18,352 nt of DNA from Planctomycetia bacterium. GTDB lineage: Bacteria; Planctomycetota; UBA1135; GCA-002686595. Position numbers and translations under genes: made by a program. Positions 7,554 to 15,851 of this stretch are shown piece by piece (positions within the stretch are counted from its first letter, which is position 1; the number at the start of each line of letters is the position of its first letter). The DNA lies in contig SXKQ01000012.1 in the NCBI GenBank assembly GCA_005778045.1, positions 1 through 18,352 of the forward strand, read 5' to 3'. Below the pieces are notes generated by a model. The model had not been told where the DNA came from and searched no databases. It worked only from the letters and a program-made list of their open reading frames with translations.

Positions 7554-10500
7554 ATGCCGCACGCCCCTCGCGAGTCCCGCTCGGCCGCTCCCGCGTTGCT
7601 CCCTGTCGCGCTCGCCGCGCTCGCGCTCTCGAGCCTCGCCAGCGCGGGCGAGCGCGCCCCCGCGCGCGTGAGCTACGACCGCGACGTGCGCCCGATCCTC
7701 ACGGACCGCTGCTTCTCGTGCCACGGCCCGGACGAGGGCAAGCGACAGGCCGGCCTGCGTCTCGATACGTTCGAGGGCGCGAGTGCCGAGCGCGAAGGGC
7801 GCGTTGCGCTGCGGCCGGGGCAGGCCGAGGAGAGCGAGCTGTGGCGTCGCATCACGAGCCACGACGAGATCGTGCGCATGCCACCTCCGTCGAGCAAGAA
7901 GAAGCCGCTCGACGAGACCGAGCTCGAGCTCGTGCGGCGCTGGATCGAGGACGGGGCGGAGTACGAGCCGCACTGGTCCTTTGTGGCGCCGCGGCGCCCG
8001 TCGGTGCCGCAGGTCGGGGACACGGCATGGTCGCGCAACGCGGTCGATCGATTCTTGCGCGCGCGGCTCTTGGAGGAAGGAATCGAGCCGAGTCCGCGCG
8101 TGGAGGACGCGACGCTCCTGCGCCGCGTGTTCCTCGACCTCACGGGACTGCCGCCGACTCCGGAGGAACTCGACGCCTTCGCAGCCGATGCGCGCGCGGA
8201 CAAGCTCGAGCGCTGGATCGACCGCATCTTCTCCGAGGAGCCATGGCGCTCGCGCTACGCGGAGCGCATGGCGACGCCTTGGCTCGACGCCGCGCGCTAC
8301 GCCGACACGAGCGGCATCCACATGGACGCGGGTCGCCAGATCTGGCCGTGGCGCGACTGGGTCCTGCGCGCCTACCGCGACAACCTGCGCTTCGACCAGT
8401 TCGTGCTCGAGCAGCTCGCTGGCGACCTGCTGCCCAACGCGACCTTCGACCAGCAGGTCGCGAGCGGCTTCCACCGCAACCACGTGACGACTGACGAGGG
8501 CGGCGCGATCGACGAGGAATACAAGGTCGAGTATGCGGCGGATCGCACGGCGACCACCGGCTCGGTCTTCCTAGGGCTCACCATGGGCTGCGCCCGCTGC
8601 CATGACCACAAATTCGACCCGCTCTCGCAGGCCGACTACTACTCGCTCTTCTCGTACTTCAACTCGAACGAGGAACCGGGCCTGTACTCGCAGGTGCCCG
8701 ACTCGAATCGAGCTTTCGAGCCGTTCATCGAAGTGCCGAGCGAGGCGGACCGCGCCGAGCGTGCGCGTCTGGGAACTGAGCTCGACGCCGAGCGCGCGCG
8801 TCTCGAGGAGCGCGGTCCGGGCGAGGCGGACGAGCTTGCGAGCTTTCATGCCGAGCTCGCGTCGACGGGACTCGCATGGTCCACCCCGGCGGTCGTCGCG
8901 ACGAGCGCGTCGAGCGGAGTGACTTTGACCGCGCAGTCCGACGGCTCCGTGCTGGCGAGCGGCGCGAATCCCGACACGGACACGCATGTACTGCGGCTGA
9001 ACACGCAGGCTGTGGGGCAGCGCTTTCTGCTGGTCGAGGCGCTCGCACATCCGAGCTTGTCCAATGGACGCGTCGGACGCGCGGAGAACGGAAACGCCGT
9101 GCTCAGTGAAGTGCGCGCGGAAATCGTGTCGCTCGCGGATCCGGCCCAGCGTCGCACGCTGCGCCTCGAGTGGGCCTGGGCCGACCACGAGCAGCCCAAC
9201 GGCGACTTCCGTGCAGTGAACGTGCTCGCCGGCGGCGACAACCTCGGCTGGGCGGTCAACGGCCACCAGCGCGAGGGCTCGCGCGCGCTGCTCTTGCTCG
9301 CCAACGAGCCGTTCGGCTTCGAGGGTGGCAGCGAGCTCGTGGTCACGCTCGACTACTCCTCGATCTACGCGCGCCACACGCTCGGCTGCGTGCGCGTGCG
9401 CACGTCGGCGGCGAGCGACGCGCTGCTGGCGCGTCTGCCGGTCGCGTCGAGCGGCTGGTATCTGTGCGGGCCCTTCAACGGCGAGCGCGCGAGCCTCTTT
9501 CAGCGCGCCGACGGTCCCGAGGGCGCCGCGACGCTCGACCTCGCACAGAAGTTCGACGGCAAGGGCTGGTCCTTCGACGAGCGCCGCCTCGACGACCGCG
9601 TGAACGAGCTCCCCGTAGGCGCGAACAACTGCTATGTCGCCAAGCGCCTGTTCGTGCCGACGACGCGCGAGCTCGAGCTCTCGCTCGGCAGTGACGATGG
9701 TCTGCGCGTGTTCGTCGATGGCGCGGAAATCTACAAGAACCAGATCGAACGCGCGGCGGCGCCCGATCAGGAGTCCGCGAAGGCGAGCTTCGTGCGCGGC
9801 ATGCGCAGCGTGGTGTTCAAGGTCGTCAACACGGGTGGTCAGGGCGGCTTCTACTGGCGCGAGAAGAAGCGGGCGGGCGAGCTAGCGGGCGAGCTCGTCG
9901 CGGCCGTGCTGCCGCGCGAGGCGCGCTGGCAGGAGCTCGAGGAACGCCTCGAGCGGCGCTGGCTCACGGACTTCTCGCCGACCTATCGGGCGCGCAGCGA
10001 GCGCATCGCGGCGCTGGAGGGAGAGCTGCGCACGCTCGAGAGCCGCATCCCGCGCACGATGGTGATGCGCGAGGCGGCGATGCCGCGCGACACGTTCGTG
10101 CTGATGCGCGGCGCCTACGACAAGCCGGACCCGAGCCGACCGGTCGCGCGCAACGTGCCCTCGGCGCTCGGCACGTTGCCTCCGGGCTCGCCGGCGAACC
10201 GGATCGGCCTCGCGAAGTGGCTGCTCTCGGCGGACAATCCGCTCGTGGCGCGCGTCGCGGTGAACCGCATCTGGGAGCTCGTGTTCGGCAACGGCATCGT
10301 TTCCACGACCGAGGACTTCGGTCTGCAGGGCGCCTTCCCGACGCATCCCGAGCTGCTCGACTGGCTCGCGGTGGAGTTCCGCGAGAGTGGCTGGGACGTG
10401 CAGCACGTGCTGCGCATCCTGCTCTCGAGCGAGGCCTATGCGCAGGTCTCGCGTCGTCGCGAGGACCTCGTAGAGCGCGACCCCGAGAACACGCTCTTCG

Positions 10501-11144
10501 CGCGTGGCGCGCGCCGTCGCCTGCACGCGGAGGCGATCCGCGACCTCGCGCTCTACACGTCGGGGTTGATGGTTGAGCGCTTCGGCGGGCCTTCGGTGAA
10601 GCCCTACCAGCCCGATGGCCTGTGGCAGGAGGTCGCGATGCCGCAGTCGAATACGCGCCTGTATGAGCGCGGCGAGGGCGAGGCGCTGTGGCGGCGCAGC
10701 CTCTACACGTACTGGAAGCGCGCCTGCCCGCCGCCCGCGATGCTGACGCTCGATGCTCCGACGCGCGAGTTCTGCAACATTCGGCGCCTCAACACCAACA
10801 CCCCGTTGCAGGCACTCGTGCTGTGGAACGACGAGCAGTTCGTCGAGGCCGCGCGTGCGCTCGCCACGCGCACGCTGGTCGAGGCCAAGGACGACGATGC
10901 GCGGATCTCGCGCGCCTTCCGGCGCGTGACGGCGCAAGTGCCCGACGCGCAAGAACTCTCGCTGCTGCGCGCGGCCCTCGCGGACTTCCGAGAGCGCTAT
11001 CGTGCGTCGCCCGAGGATGCTCGCGTGCTCATCGAGGTCGGCGAGTCGCCCGTTCCGATGGAAGTCGACGCGATGGAGCTCGCCGCGTGGACCGTCCTGT
11101 GCTCGAGCCTGCTCAATCTCGACATCGCGATCTGCCGGAGCTGA
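7554..11144 (+). CDS. PSCyt1-DUF1549-DUF1553 exported protein of planctomycete type
   Basis: This large exported protein (1196 residues) is first in a three-gene operon. A signal peptide ends near ASA (about residue 31). A planctomycete cytochrome-C-like domain follows with a heme-type CFSCH site (C53, C56, H57) and a later RMPPPSSKK block. DUF1549 spans about 160-365, ending in MGCARCHDHKFDP (C346, C349, H350). A middle region (about 370-850) contains a short coiled coil, a beta-rich part, and a PA14-like stretch (about 635-760) with LGSDDGLRVFVDGAEIYKN. DUF1553 occupies about 860-1190 (LPPGSPANRIGLAKWLL, AVNRIW, HPELLDWLA). The function of this family is not established; it is greatly expanded in Planctomycetota and may act on extracellular polymers. 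ATG at 7554 has GGAGG 8 nt upstream. Heme attachment is inferred from CxxCH. Confidence 0.93.
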   Translation: MPHAPRESRSAAPALLPVALAALALSSLASAGERAPARVSYDRDVRPILTDRCFSCHGPDEGKRQAGLRLDTFEGASAEREGRVALRPGQAEESELWRRITSHDEIVRMPPPSSKKKPLDETELELVRRWIEDGAEYEPHWSFVAPRRPSVPQVGDTAWSRNAVDRFLRARLLEEGIEPSPRVEDATLLRRVFLDLTGLPPTPEELDAFAADARADKLERWIDRIFSEEPWRSRYAERMATPWLDAARYADTSGIHMDAGRQIWPWRDWVLRAYRDNLRFDQFVLEQLAGDLLPNATFDQQVASGFHRNHVTTDEGGAIDEEYKVEYAADRTATTGSVFLGLTMGCARCHDHKFDPLSQADYYSLFSYFNSNEEPGLYSQVPDSNRAFEPFIEVPSEADRAERARLGTELDAERARLEERGPGEADELASFHAELASTGLAWSTPAVVATSASSGVTLTAQSDGSVLASGANPDTDTHVLRLNTQAVGQRFLLVEALAHPSLSNGRVGRAENGNAVLSEVRAEIVSLADPAQRRTLRLEWAWADHEQPNGDFRAVNVLAGGDNLGWAVNGHQREGSRALLLLANEPFGFEGGSELVVTLDYSSIYARHTLGCVRVRTSAASDALLARLPVASSGWYLCGPFNGERASLFQRADGPEGAATLDLAQKFDGKGWSFDERRLDDRVNELPVGANNCYVAKRLFVPTTRELELSLGSDDGLRVFVDGAEIYKNQIERAAAPDQESAKASFVRGMRSVVFKVVNTGGQGGFYWREKKRAGELAGELVAAVLPREARWQELEERLERRWLTDFSPTYRARSERIAALEGELRTLESRIPRTMVMREAAMPRDTFVLMRGAYDKPDPSRPVARNVPSALGTLPPGSPANRIGLAKWLLSADNPLVARVAVNRIWELVFGNGIVSTTEDFGLQGAFPTHPELLDWLAVEFRESGWDVQHVLRILLSSEAYAQVSRRREDLVERDPENTLFARGARRRLHAEAIRDLALYTSGLMVERFGGPSVKPYQPDGLWQEVAMPQSNTRLYERGEGEALWRRSLYTYWKRACPPPAMLTLDAPTREFCNIRRLNTNTPLQALVLWNDEQFVEAARALATRTLVEAKDDDARISRAFRRVTAQVPDAQELSLLRAALADFRERYRASPEDARVLIEVGESPVPMEVDAMELAAWTVLCSSLLNLDIAICRS

Positions 11145-11146
11145 CC

Positions 11147-12607
11147 ATGAACCCGATTCATGAACACTACCTCTCCCTCACGCGCCGGCGCTTCTTCGGC
11201 CGTGCCGCCACGACGATCGGCGCCGGGCTGGGTGCGCTGTCACTCGGCTCGCTGCTCGGCGGCTCGAAGGCGCTCGGCGCGCAGGACACGGTTCTGCCGC
11301 TCGGACCGCACTTCGCGCCCAAGGCGAAGCGCGTCATCTACCTGCACATGGAGGGCGGCCCGAGCCACCTCGATCTCTACGACTACAAGCCCGAGCTGCG
11401 CCGGCGCTTCAACCAGGACCTGCCCGACTCGATCCGCAAGGGCCAGCGACTGACGACGATGACGAGTGGCCAGTCGCGCTTCCCCGTCGCTCCGTCGATG
11501 TTCCGCTTCCAGCGCGCGGAGAACCGCACGGGCGGCGTGTGGCTCTCGGAAATCCTCCCGCACACCGCGAGCGTCGCCAACGAGATCGCCTTCATTCACT
11601 CGATGGAAACCGAGGCGATCAACCACGAGCCGGGTATCACGTTCTTCCAGACCGGCAATCAGCAGCCCGGCCGTCCGAGCTTCGGTTCGTGGATGAGCTA
11701 CGGCCTCGGGTCCGCCAACGCGAACCTGCCGACCTTCGCGGTGATGATCACGCAGGGGCAGGGCAACATGCAGGCGCTCGCCGCGCGCTTCTGGGGCTCG
11801 GGCTTCCTGCCGAGCGAGCACCAGGGCTGCAAGCTGCGCTCGAGCGGCGACCCGGTGCTGTATCTGAAGGACCCGCCGGGCGTGGCACGGCTCGATCGCC
11901 GCCGCATGCTCGATCTCGTCGGCGCGCTCAACGAGAAGGAGGCGCGCGAGAGCCTCGACCCTGAGGTCGACGCGCGCATCGCGCAGGCCGAGATGGCTTA
12001 TCGCATGCAGATGTCGGTGCCCGAGCTCACGGACTTCTCCGATGAGGACGAGTCCACGCTCGCGCTGTACGGCGAGGACGTGCGCAAGCCGGGCACCTTC
12101 GCGGCCAACTGCCTGCTCGCGCGGCGCCTCGCGGAGCGCGGCGTGCGCTTCATCCAGCTCTACATGCGCGGCTGGGACCAGCACGGCGGGCTGCCGGGCG
12201 AGATCCAACTGCAGACGAGGGCCGTCGACCGCGCGCAGGCGGCGCTGATCAAGGACCTGCGACGTCGCGGCCTGCTCGACGAGACGCTGATCCTGTGGGC
12301 GGGCGAGTTCGGACGCACCGTGTACAGCCAGGGCTCGCTGACCGAGACGGACTACGGCCGCGACCACCACCCGCGCGCGTTCACGGTTTGGGCCGCCGGC
12401 GGTGGCATCGCGCCCGGCATCAGCTACGGTAAGACTGACGACTACGGCTACAACATCGCCGAGAATCCGGTCACGGTACACGACCTGCACGCAACGCTGC
12501 TGCATGTGCTCGGCTTCGACCATGAGCGCCTCGTCTACCGCCATCAGGGCCGCGACTACCGGCTTACGGACGTCTCGGGCCGCGTGATCCCGGAGCTGCT
12601 CGCATGA
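11147..12607 (+). CDS. DUF1501 protein, Tat-exported (alkaline phosphatase/sulfatase superfamily relative)
   Basis: This 486-residue protein is second in the operon, starting 2 nt after the DUF1553 stop, with GGAG 6 nt before its ATG. The N-terminus carries a twin-arginine signal (LTRRRFFGRAATTIGAG, RR at 13-14) with cleavage likely near residue 45, so it is exported folded, often a sign of a bound cofactor. The body shows the DUF1501 series: HMEGGPSHLDLYDYKP (about 66-81), EAINHEPGITFFQTG, RGWDQHGG, then ILWAGEFGRT and GRDHHPRAFTVWAAGGG. The Asp/His pattern resembles metal sites of the alkaline phosphatase superfamily. DUF1501 proteins are nearly always next to DUF1549/1553 genes in Planctomycetota. 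The reaction is unknown; a hydrolase or transferase on extracellular polysaccharide is a guess. Confidence 0.93.
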   Translation: MNPIHEHYLSLTRRRFFGRAATTIGAGLGALSLGSLLGGSKALGAQDTVLPLGPHFAPKAKRVIYLHMEGGPSHLDLYDYKPELRRRFNQDLPDSIRKGQRLTTMTSGQSRFPVAPSMFRFQRAENRTGGVWLSEILPHTASVANEIAFIHSMETEAINHEPGITFFQTGNQQPGRPSFGSWMSYGLGSANANLPTFAVMITQGQGNMQALAARFWGSGFLPSEHQGCKLRSSGDPVLYLKDPPGVARLDRRRMLDLVGALNEKEARESLDPEVDARIAQAEMAYRMQMSVPELTDFSDEDESTLALYGEDVRKPGTFAANCLLARRLAERGVRFIQLYMRGWDQHGGLPGEIQLQTRAVDRAQAALIKDLRRRGLLDETLILWAGEFGRTVYSQGSLTETDYGRDHHPRAFTVWAAGGGIAPGISYGKTDDYGYNIAENPVTVHDLHATLLHVLGFDHERLVYRHQGRDYRLTDVSGRVIPELLA

Positions 12608-13770
12608 GGCTCGTACCGATTGCTTTTGCACTCTCTCTCGCCGCCGCCTGCCAGTCGGGCGAGACGAACGCAGCCCTCGTTCCGCCGCGGCCGTCCTCCT
12701 ACGAGTCGGTCATCGCGCCGATCCTGCAGCAGCGCTGCGTGGGGTGCCATGGTGCGGAGCGCGCGAAGGGCGGGCTGCGACTGCATACGCCGGCGGCGCT
12801 TCGCGCGGGAGGAGCGAGCGGCGCCAGCATCGTCGCTGGCGACCCGGCGGCGAGCGAGCTCGTGCGTCGCCTGCACCTGCCGCTCGCGGACGACGAGCAC
12901 ATGCCGCCGGACGACAAGCCGCAGCCCGAGACGACGGAGATGGCGGCGCTCGAGCGCTGGATCGCGGCTGGTGCTCCGTTCGAAGGAGAGGTCGAGGGTC
13001 TCTCGGTGCCCGTACGCGAGCCGCAGCCCGCGGCGTCCAATGTGCCGCCGGCCGACCCCGCCGCGCTCGCACGCCTGCGAGCGGAGCTGGTGCACGTGCA
13101 GCCGATCTCGGCGGCCTCGACGAGCTTGTGGATCGACTTTGCGGCGATCGCGCCGCGCGCGCAGGACGCGCTGGTCGCCGAGCTGCTCGCGCCGCTGCGC
13201 CCGCAGGTCGGGGAGCTCGCGCTCGCGCGCAGTTCCGCGGGCGCCGGGACGCTGGCGTTCTGCGCGACGCTGCCGGGCCTCACGCGTCTCGACCTGCGCG
13301 ACACCCAGGTGGGGGATGCCGAACTCGCGCGGCTTGGCGCGCACCCGCGCGTAGAGGAGCTCGTCCTCGCGCGCACGGCGATCACCGATGCCTCCGTCGA
13401 GCAGTTGCTCTCGCTGCCCAAGCTGCGGCACGTCTACCTGTGGGGCTGCGCTCTGTCGCCGGAGTCGATCACGCGTCTGCGCGCGCGTCCCGGCCTTGCC
13501 GTGGACTTCGGCGACACACCGGACGCGGCGATCGCTCAGGTGGAGGAACCCCCGAAGTTCACGAGCGACCTGCCGATCCCGGACCTGCCGCCCACGGGGG
13601 ATCCGAATGCGCCCGTGAATGCGACCTGCCCGGTGACGGGCTCTCCGATCAACCCCAAGTACGCGCGCACCTTCGAGGGCCGCGTGTTCGCCTTCTGCTG
13701 CCCAAACTGCCCCGGCGAGTTCGACAGTGACCCCGCCAAGTACGCCGCGAAGTTCCCCGGCTCGCGCTAG
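12604..13770 (+). CDS. PSCyt1-type cytochrome-like lipoprotein with LRR-like repeats and a YHS-like metal-binding tail
   Basis: This 388-residue protein is third in the operon; its ATG overlaps the DUF1501 stop in ATGA, suggesting translational coupling. MRLVPIAFALSLAAAC is a signal with a probable lipid-bearing Cys16. A planctomycete cytochrome-C-like domain follows (CVGCH at 45-49, then EHMPPDDK). Residues about 190-300 are leucine-rich-repeat-like (LTRLDLRDTQVGDAELARLG, VEELVLARTAITDASVEQLL, LRHVYLWGCAL). The C-terminus (about 340-388) reads CPVTGSPINPKYA, FEGRVFAFCCPNCPGEFDSDPAKY, a cysteine-rich pattern typical of YHS/TRASH-like metal-binding domains. It may shuttle electrons or metal to its operon partners, but that is inference. 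It converges on the radical SAM gene with overlapping stops. Confidence 0.88.
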   Translation: MRLVPIAFALSLAAACQSGETNAALVPPRPSSYESVIAPILQQRCVGCHGAERAKGGLRLHTPAALRAGGASGASIVAGDPAASELVRRLHLPLADDEHMPPDDKPQPETTEMAALERWIAAGAPFEGEVEGLSVPVREPQPAASNVPPADPAALARLRAELVHVQPISAASTSLWIDFAAIAPRAQDALVAELLAPLRPQVGELALARSSAGAGTLAFCATLPGLTRLDLRDTQVGDAELARLGAHPRVEELVLARTAITDASVEQLLSLPKLRHVYLWGCALSPESITRLRARPGLAVDFGDTPDAAIAQVEEPPKFTSDLPIPDLPPTGDPNAPVNATCPVTGSPINPKYARTFEGRVFAFCCPNCPGEFDSDPAKYAAKFPGSR

Positions 13771-15164
13771 CGCGCGTAGGCGCGGCGCGCGAAGAGCAGC
13801 GTCAGGAACGGCAGCATGTTTGCCTTGTTCGGGATCAGGCTGAAGATCCGCCACAGGCGCGCCGGATTGAAGTAGAAGCGCCGGTATGCGGACTTCCGCA
13901 GGCGCGTGATGGTGCTCTCCGGCACCGTCGAGAGGTTGATCTGCGTCTGGTAGGGCTCGTAGGCCGACCAGTCGTGGGGCAGCTGAAAGCCAGCGTTCTC
14001 GACCTGTCGGAAGAGCTCCGTGCCCTTGAAGGGGATCACGCGAAAGAAAGCCGCCGTGTGGAACGACGAGCGCGCGGCCCAGTCGATCGTCGACTGCATC
14101 TCCTCTTCCGTCTCCGAGGGGAAGCCGAGCATGAACGCGCCGTGCACCATCACCCCCTGCTCTGCGATGAAGTCGACGATCTTCCCGACCTTGTCGATCT
14201 TCAGGTTCTTCTTCATCACCTTCTGGATGCGCGGGCTCGCGGACTCGACCGCGACCATGCAGCGGTACATGCCGGCCTGCTTGAGCAGCACCACGAGTTC
14301 CTCGTCGAGGATGTCGCCGCGGAAGCCGTTGGGGAAAGTCAGCGCGAGCTTGTAGCCGCGCTCGAGGATGCCGCGCGCGATCTTCTTCGCGCGCTCCGGC
14401 TTGAAGTTGAAGATGTCGTCCATGAAGACGAGCTCCTTCACGCCATACTTCGTGACGAGCAGGTCGATCTCCGCGAGCACGTGCTCCGCCGATCGGTCGC
14501 GGAAGGTCTTGCCGTAGCTGTTGTGGCAGTACGTGCAGCGCCACGGGCAAGCGCGCGAGCTGAAGATCGTCGCGAACTCCTTGTGCGCGTAGATCACGCC
14601 ACCGCGCGGCACCTTGTGGTACTTCGCGTGGTCGATCAGATCCCACGCCGGGAACGGCAGTGCGTCGAGGTCCTTCGGAGCCGCGCGATCGGGCTCGCTC
14701 ACGACCTCGCCGCCGCGCCGCCACGAGAGTCCGAGGCAGCCCGACCAGTCTGTGCGCCCCGCGGCCACGCCGTCGAGCACCTCGGCGAAGGTGAACTCGC
14801 CCTCGCCGCGCACGACGAGGTCGACGTGCGGGTCGCGCAGCACGTCCTCGGCCGCGACGCTGGGGTGCGGGCCACCGGCGACGATCACCGCTCGCGGCAG
14901 GCGCTCGCGCACCAGCTTCGCCAGCGCGTGCAGGCAACCGGCCTCGTAGGTCATCGCCGACAGGCCGACGACGTCTGGTGCGAGCTTCACGAGCTCGGCG
15001 ACGCATTGCTCGGGATCCCAGTCCTCGACCTTCATGTCGAGGATGAGCACATCCGGGTGTCCCGCGGCACGCGCCTGCGCCGCGATCATCATGATCCCGA
15101 GCGGGTGCACGTGCGTGAACTGCGTGTAGCGGTGGTAGGTCTGGACGAGCGCGGTGCGAACCAT
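13767..15164 (-). CDS. B12-binding-type radical SAM enzyme
   Basis: This 465-residue protein has an N-terminal Rossmann-like cobalamin-binding-type domain (about 5-140: HPLGIMMIAAQARAAG, DVVGLSAMTYEAG, VIVAGGPHPS, VVRGEGE) and a radical SAM core whose [4Fe-4S] cluster is held by C206, C210 and C213 in SRACPWRCTYCHNSYG. Further core blocks are ELVFMDDIFNFKPERAKK, MYRCMVAVESASPRI and GAFMLGFPSETEEE. The C-terminal tail (RRFYFNPARLWRIF) is common in BchE/HpnJ-like relatives. I do not see the DxHxxG motif that coordinates cobalt from below, so cobalamin may bind base-off without His or not at all. Enzymes of this type do methylations or ring and carbon rearrangements in lipids, pigments and other products; the substrate is unknown here. 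ATG at 15164 has AGGAG 10 nt upstream. Confidence 0.9.
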   Translation of the reverse strand: MVRTALVQTYHRYTQFTHVHPLGIMMIAAQARAAGHPDVLILDMKVEDWDPEQCVAELVKLAPDVVGLSAMTYEAGCLHALAKLVRERLPRAVIVAGGPHPSVAAEDVLRDPHVDLVVRGEGEFTFAEVLDGVAAGRTDWSGCLGLSWRRGGEVVSEPDRAAPKDLDALPFPAWDLIDHAKYHKVPRGGVIYAHKEFATIFSSRACPWRCTYCHNSYGKTFRDRSAEHVLAEIDLLVTKYGVKELVFMDDIFNFKPERAKKIARGILERGYKLALTFPNGFRGDILDEELVVLLKQAGMYRCMVAVESASPRIQKVMKKNLKIDKVGKIVDFIAEQGVMVHGAFMLGFPSETEEEMQSTIDWAARSSFHTAAFFRVIPFKGTELFRQVENAGFQLPHDWSAYEPYQTQINLSTVPESTITRLRKSAYRRFYFNPARLWRIFSLIPNKANMLPFLTLLFARRAYAR

Positions 15165-15254
15165 GGGACAGCTGCTCCTATGATAACGAAGGGGCCTGCG
15201 AAAGGTGGAGGGTCCGCAGGCGCGAGAGACACGAAGCTCGCTAGCATTTGTCGC
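15165..15254. promoter_or_regulatory. Divergent intergenic region with 7-bp inverted repeat
   Basis: This region lies between the radical SAM and phosphoribosyltransferase starts. GCCTGCG (15194-15200) and CGCAGGC (15215-15221) form a perfect inverted repeat with centres 21 bp apart, two helical turns, as expected for a dimeric repressor site controlling one or both genes. No convincing promoter hexamers fit the known starts. A TATCAT hexamer (15185-15180, minus) is too close to the radical SAM ribosome binding site to be its -10 box. Confidence 0.3.
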
Positions 15255-15851
15255 ATGCGTCCGCTTTCCGACGCCCGCGAGCAGCTCGAATGCGCGCTGC
15301 GCACTGCCAACGGCCACTTCGTCTACGAGTCGGGTCACCACGGCGACCTGTGGATCGATCTCCAGAGGCTTCTGGCCCACACGCCTCACATGCGTGCCTG
15401 GGCGAGCGAGATCGCTCGGCTCTCGTCTGCGCAGCGCCCTGAAGTGGTCTGTGGACCGCTCGTGGGCGGTGCCTTCGTTTCGCAGTTCGTCGCCTCCGAG
15501 CTCGGTCTTCCATGCGTGTTCTCGGAGCGCATCTCCGACGAGGATTCGCGCTTCCGCGTGCCGCCATCCCTGCGCACGCTCGTCGAGGGAGCGCGCGTGT
15601 TGCTACTCGACGACGCGATCAACGCCGGCGCCGCGTGTCGCTCGACTGCGCGCGACCTGCGCGAAGCCAGAGCGACGGTCGTGGCCCTCGCAGCGCTCGT
15701 CGAGCTCGGCGACGACGGGACAAGGCTCGGGAGCGAGCTCGGGATTCCCCTGCATGTGCTCGCGCGCCGTGAGCGCCAGCTGTGGAGGCCGGACTCGTGC
15801 CCGCTGTGCAGGCGCGGCACGCCCCTGTCCTTCGAGCTGGTGCGCGGCTAA
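15255..15851 (+). CDS. PyrE-like (orotate-type) phosphoribosyltransferase with CxxC tail
   Basis: This 198-residue cytoplasmic protein belongs to the type I phosphoribosyltransferases, which exchange a ribose-5-phosphate from PRPP with a base. FVYESGHHGDLWIDLQRLL (22-40) matches the N-terminal substrate loop of orotate phosphoribosyltransferase. VVCGPLVGGAFV (64-75) is the pyrophosphate loop region, and VLLLDDAINAGAA (115-127) is the PRPP-binding signature. The end has LWRPDSCPLCRRGTPL, with a CPLC pair (182-185), a tail seen in some PyrE-like proteins that are not classical pyrimidine enzymes. Only two cysteines sit in the tail, so a metal would need other ligands or a dimer. No pyr genes are nearby. 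ATG at 15255 is chosen by homology; no Shine-Dalgarno is seen. Its stop overlaps that of the convergent kinase remnant. Confidence 0.85.
   Translation: MRPLSDAREQLECALRTANGHFVYESGHHGDLWIDLQRLLAHTPHMRAWASEIARLSSAQRPEVVCGPLVGGAFVSQFVASELGLPCVFSERISDEDSRFRVPPSLRTLVEGARVLLLDDAINAGAACRSTARDLREARATVVALAALVELGDDGTRLGSELGIPLHVLARRERQLWRPDSCPLCRRGTPLSFELVRG

Noticed and set aside
10688..11146. Upstream extension of the DUF1501 frame
   Set aside because: It overlaps the DUF1553 C-terminus and is low-complexity. The Tat signal and a well-spaced ribosome binding site mark ATG 11147 as the start.
15180..15185. TATCAT as -10 box of the radical SAM gene
   Set aside because: Its implied transcription start would fall downstream of the AGGAG ribosome binding site at 15179-15175, and no -35 box is present.
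13974..15254. Upstream extension of the phosphoribosyltransferase frame
   Set aside because: It is antisense to the conserved radical SAM gene; OPRT-like homology begins just after ATG 15255.
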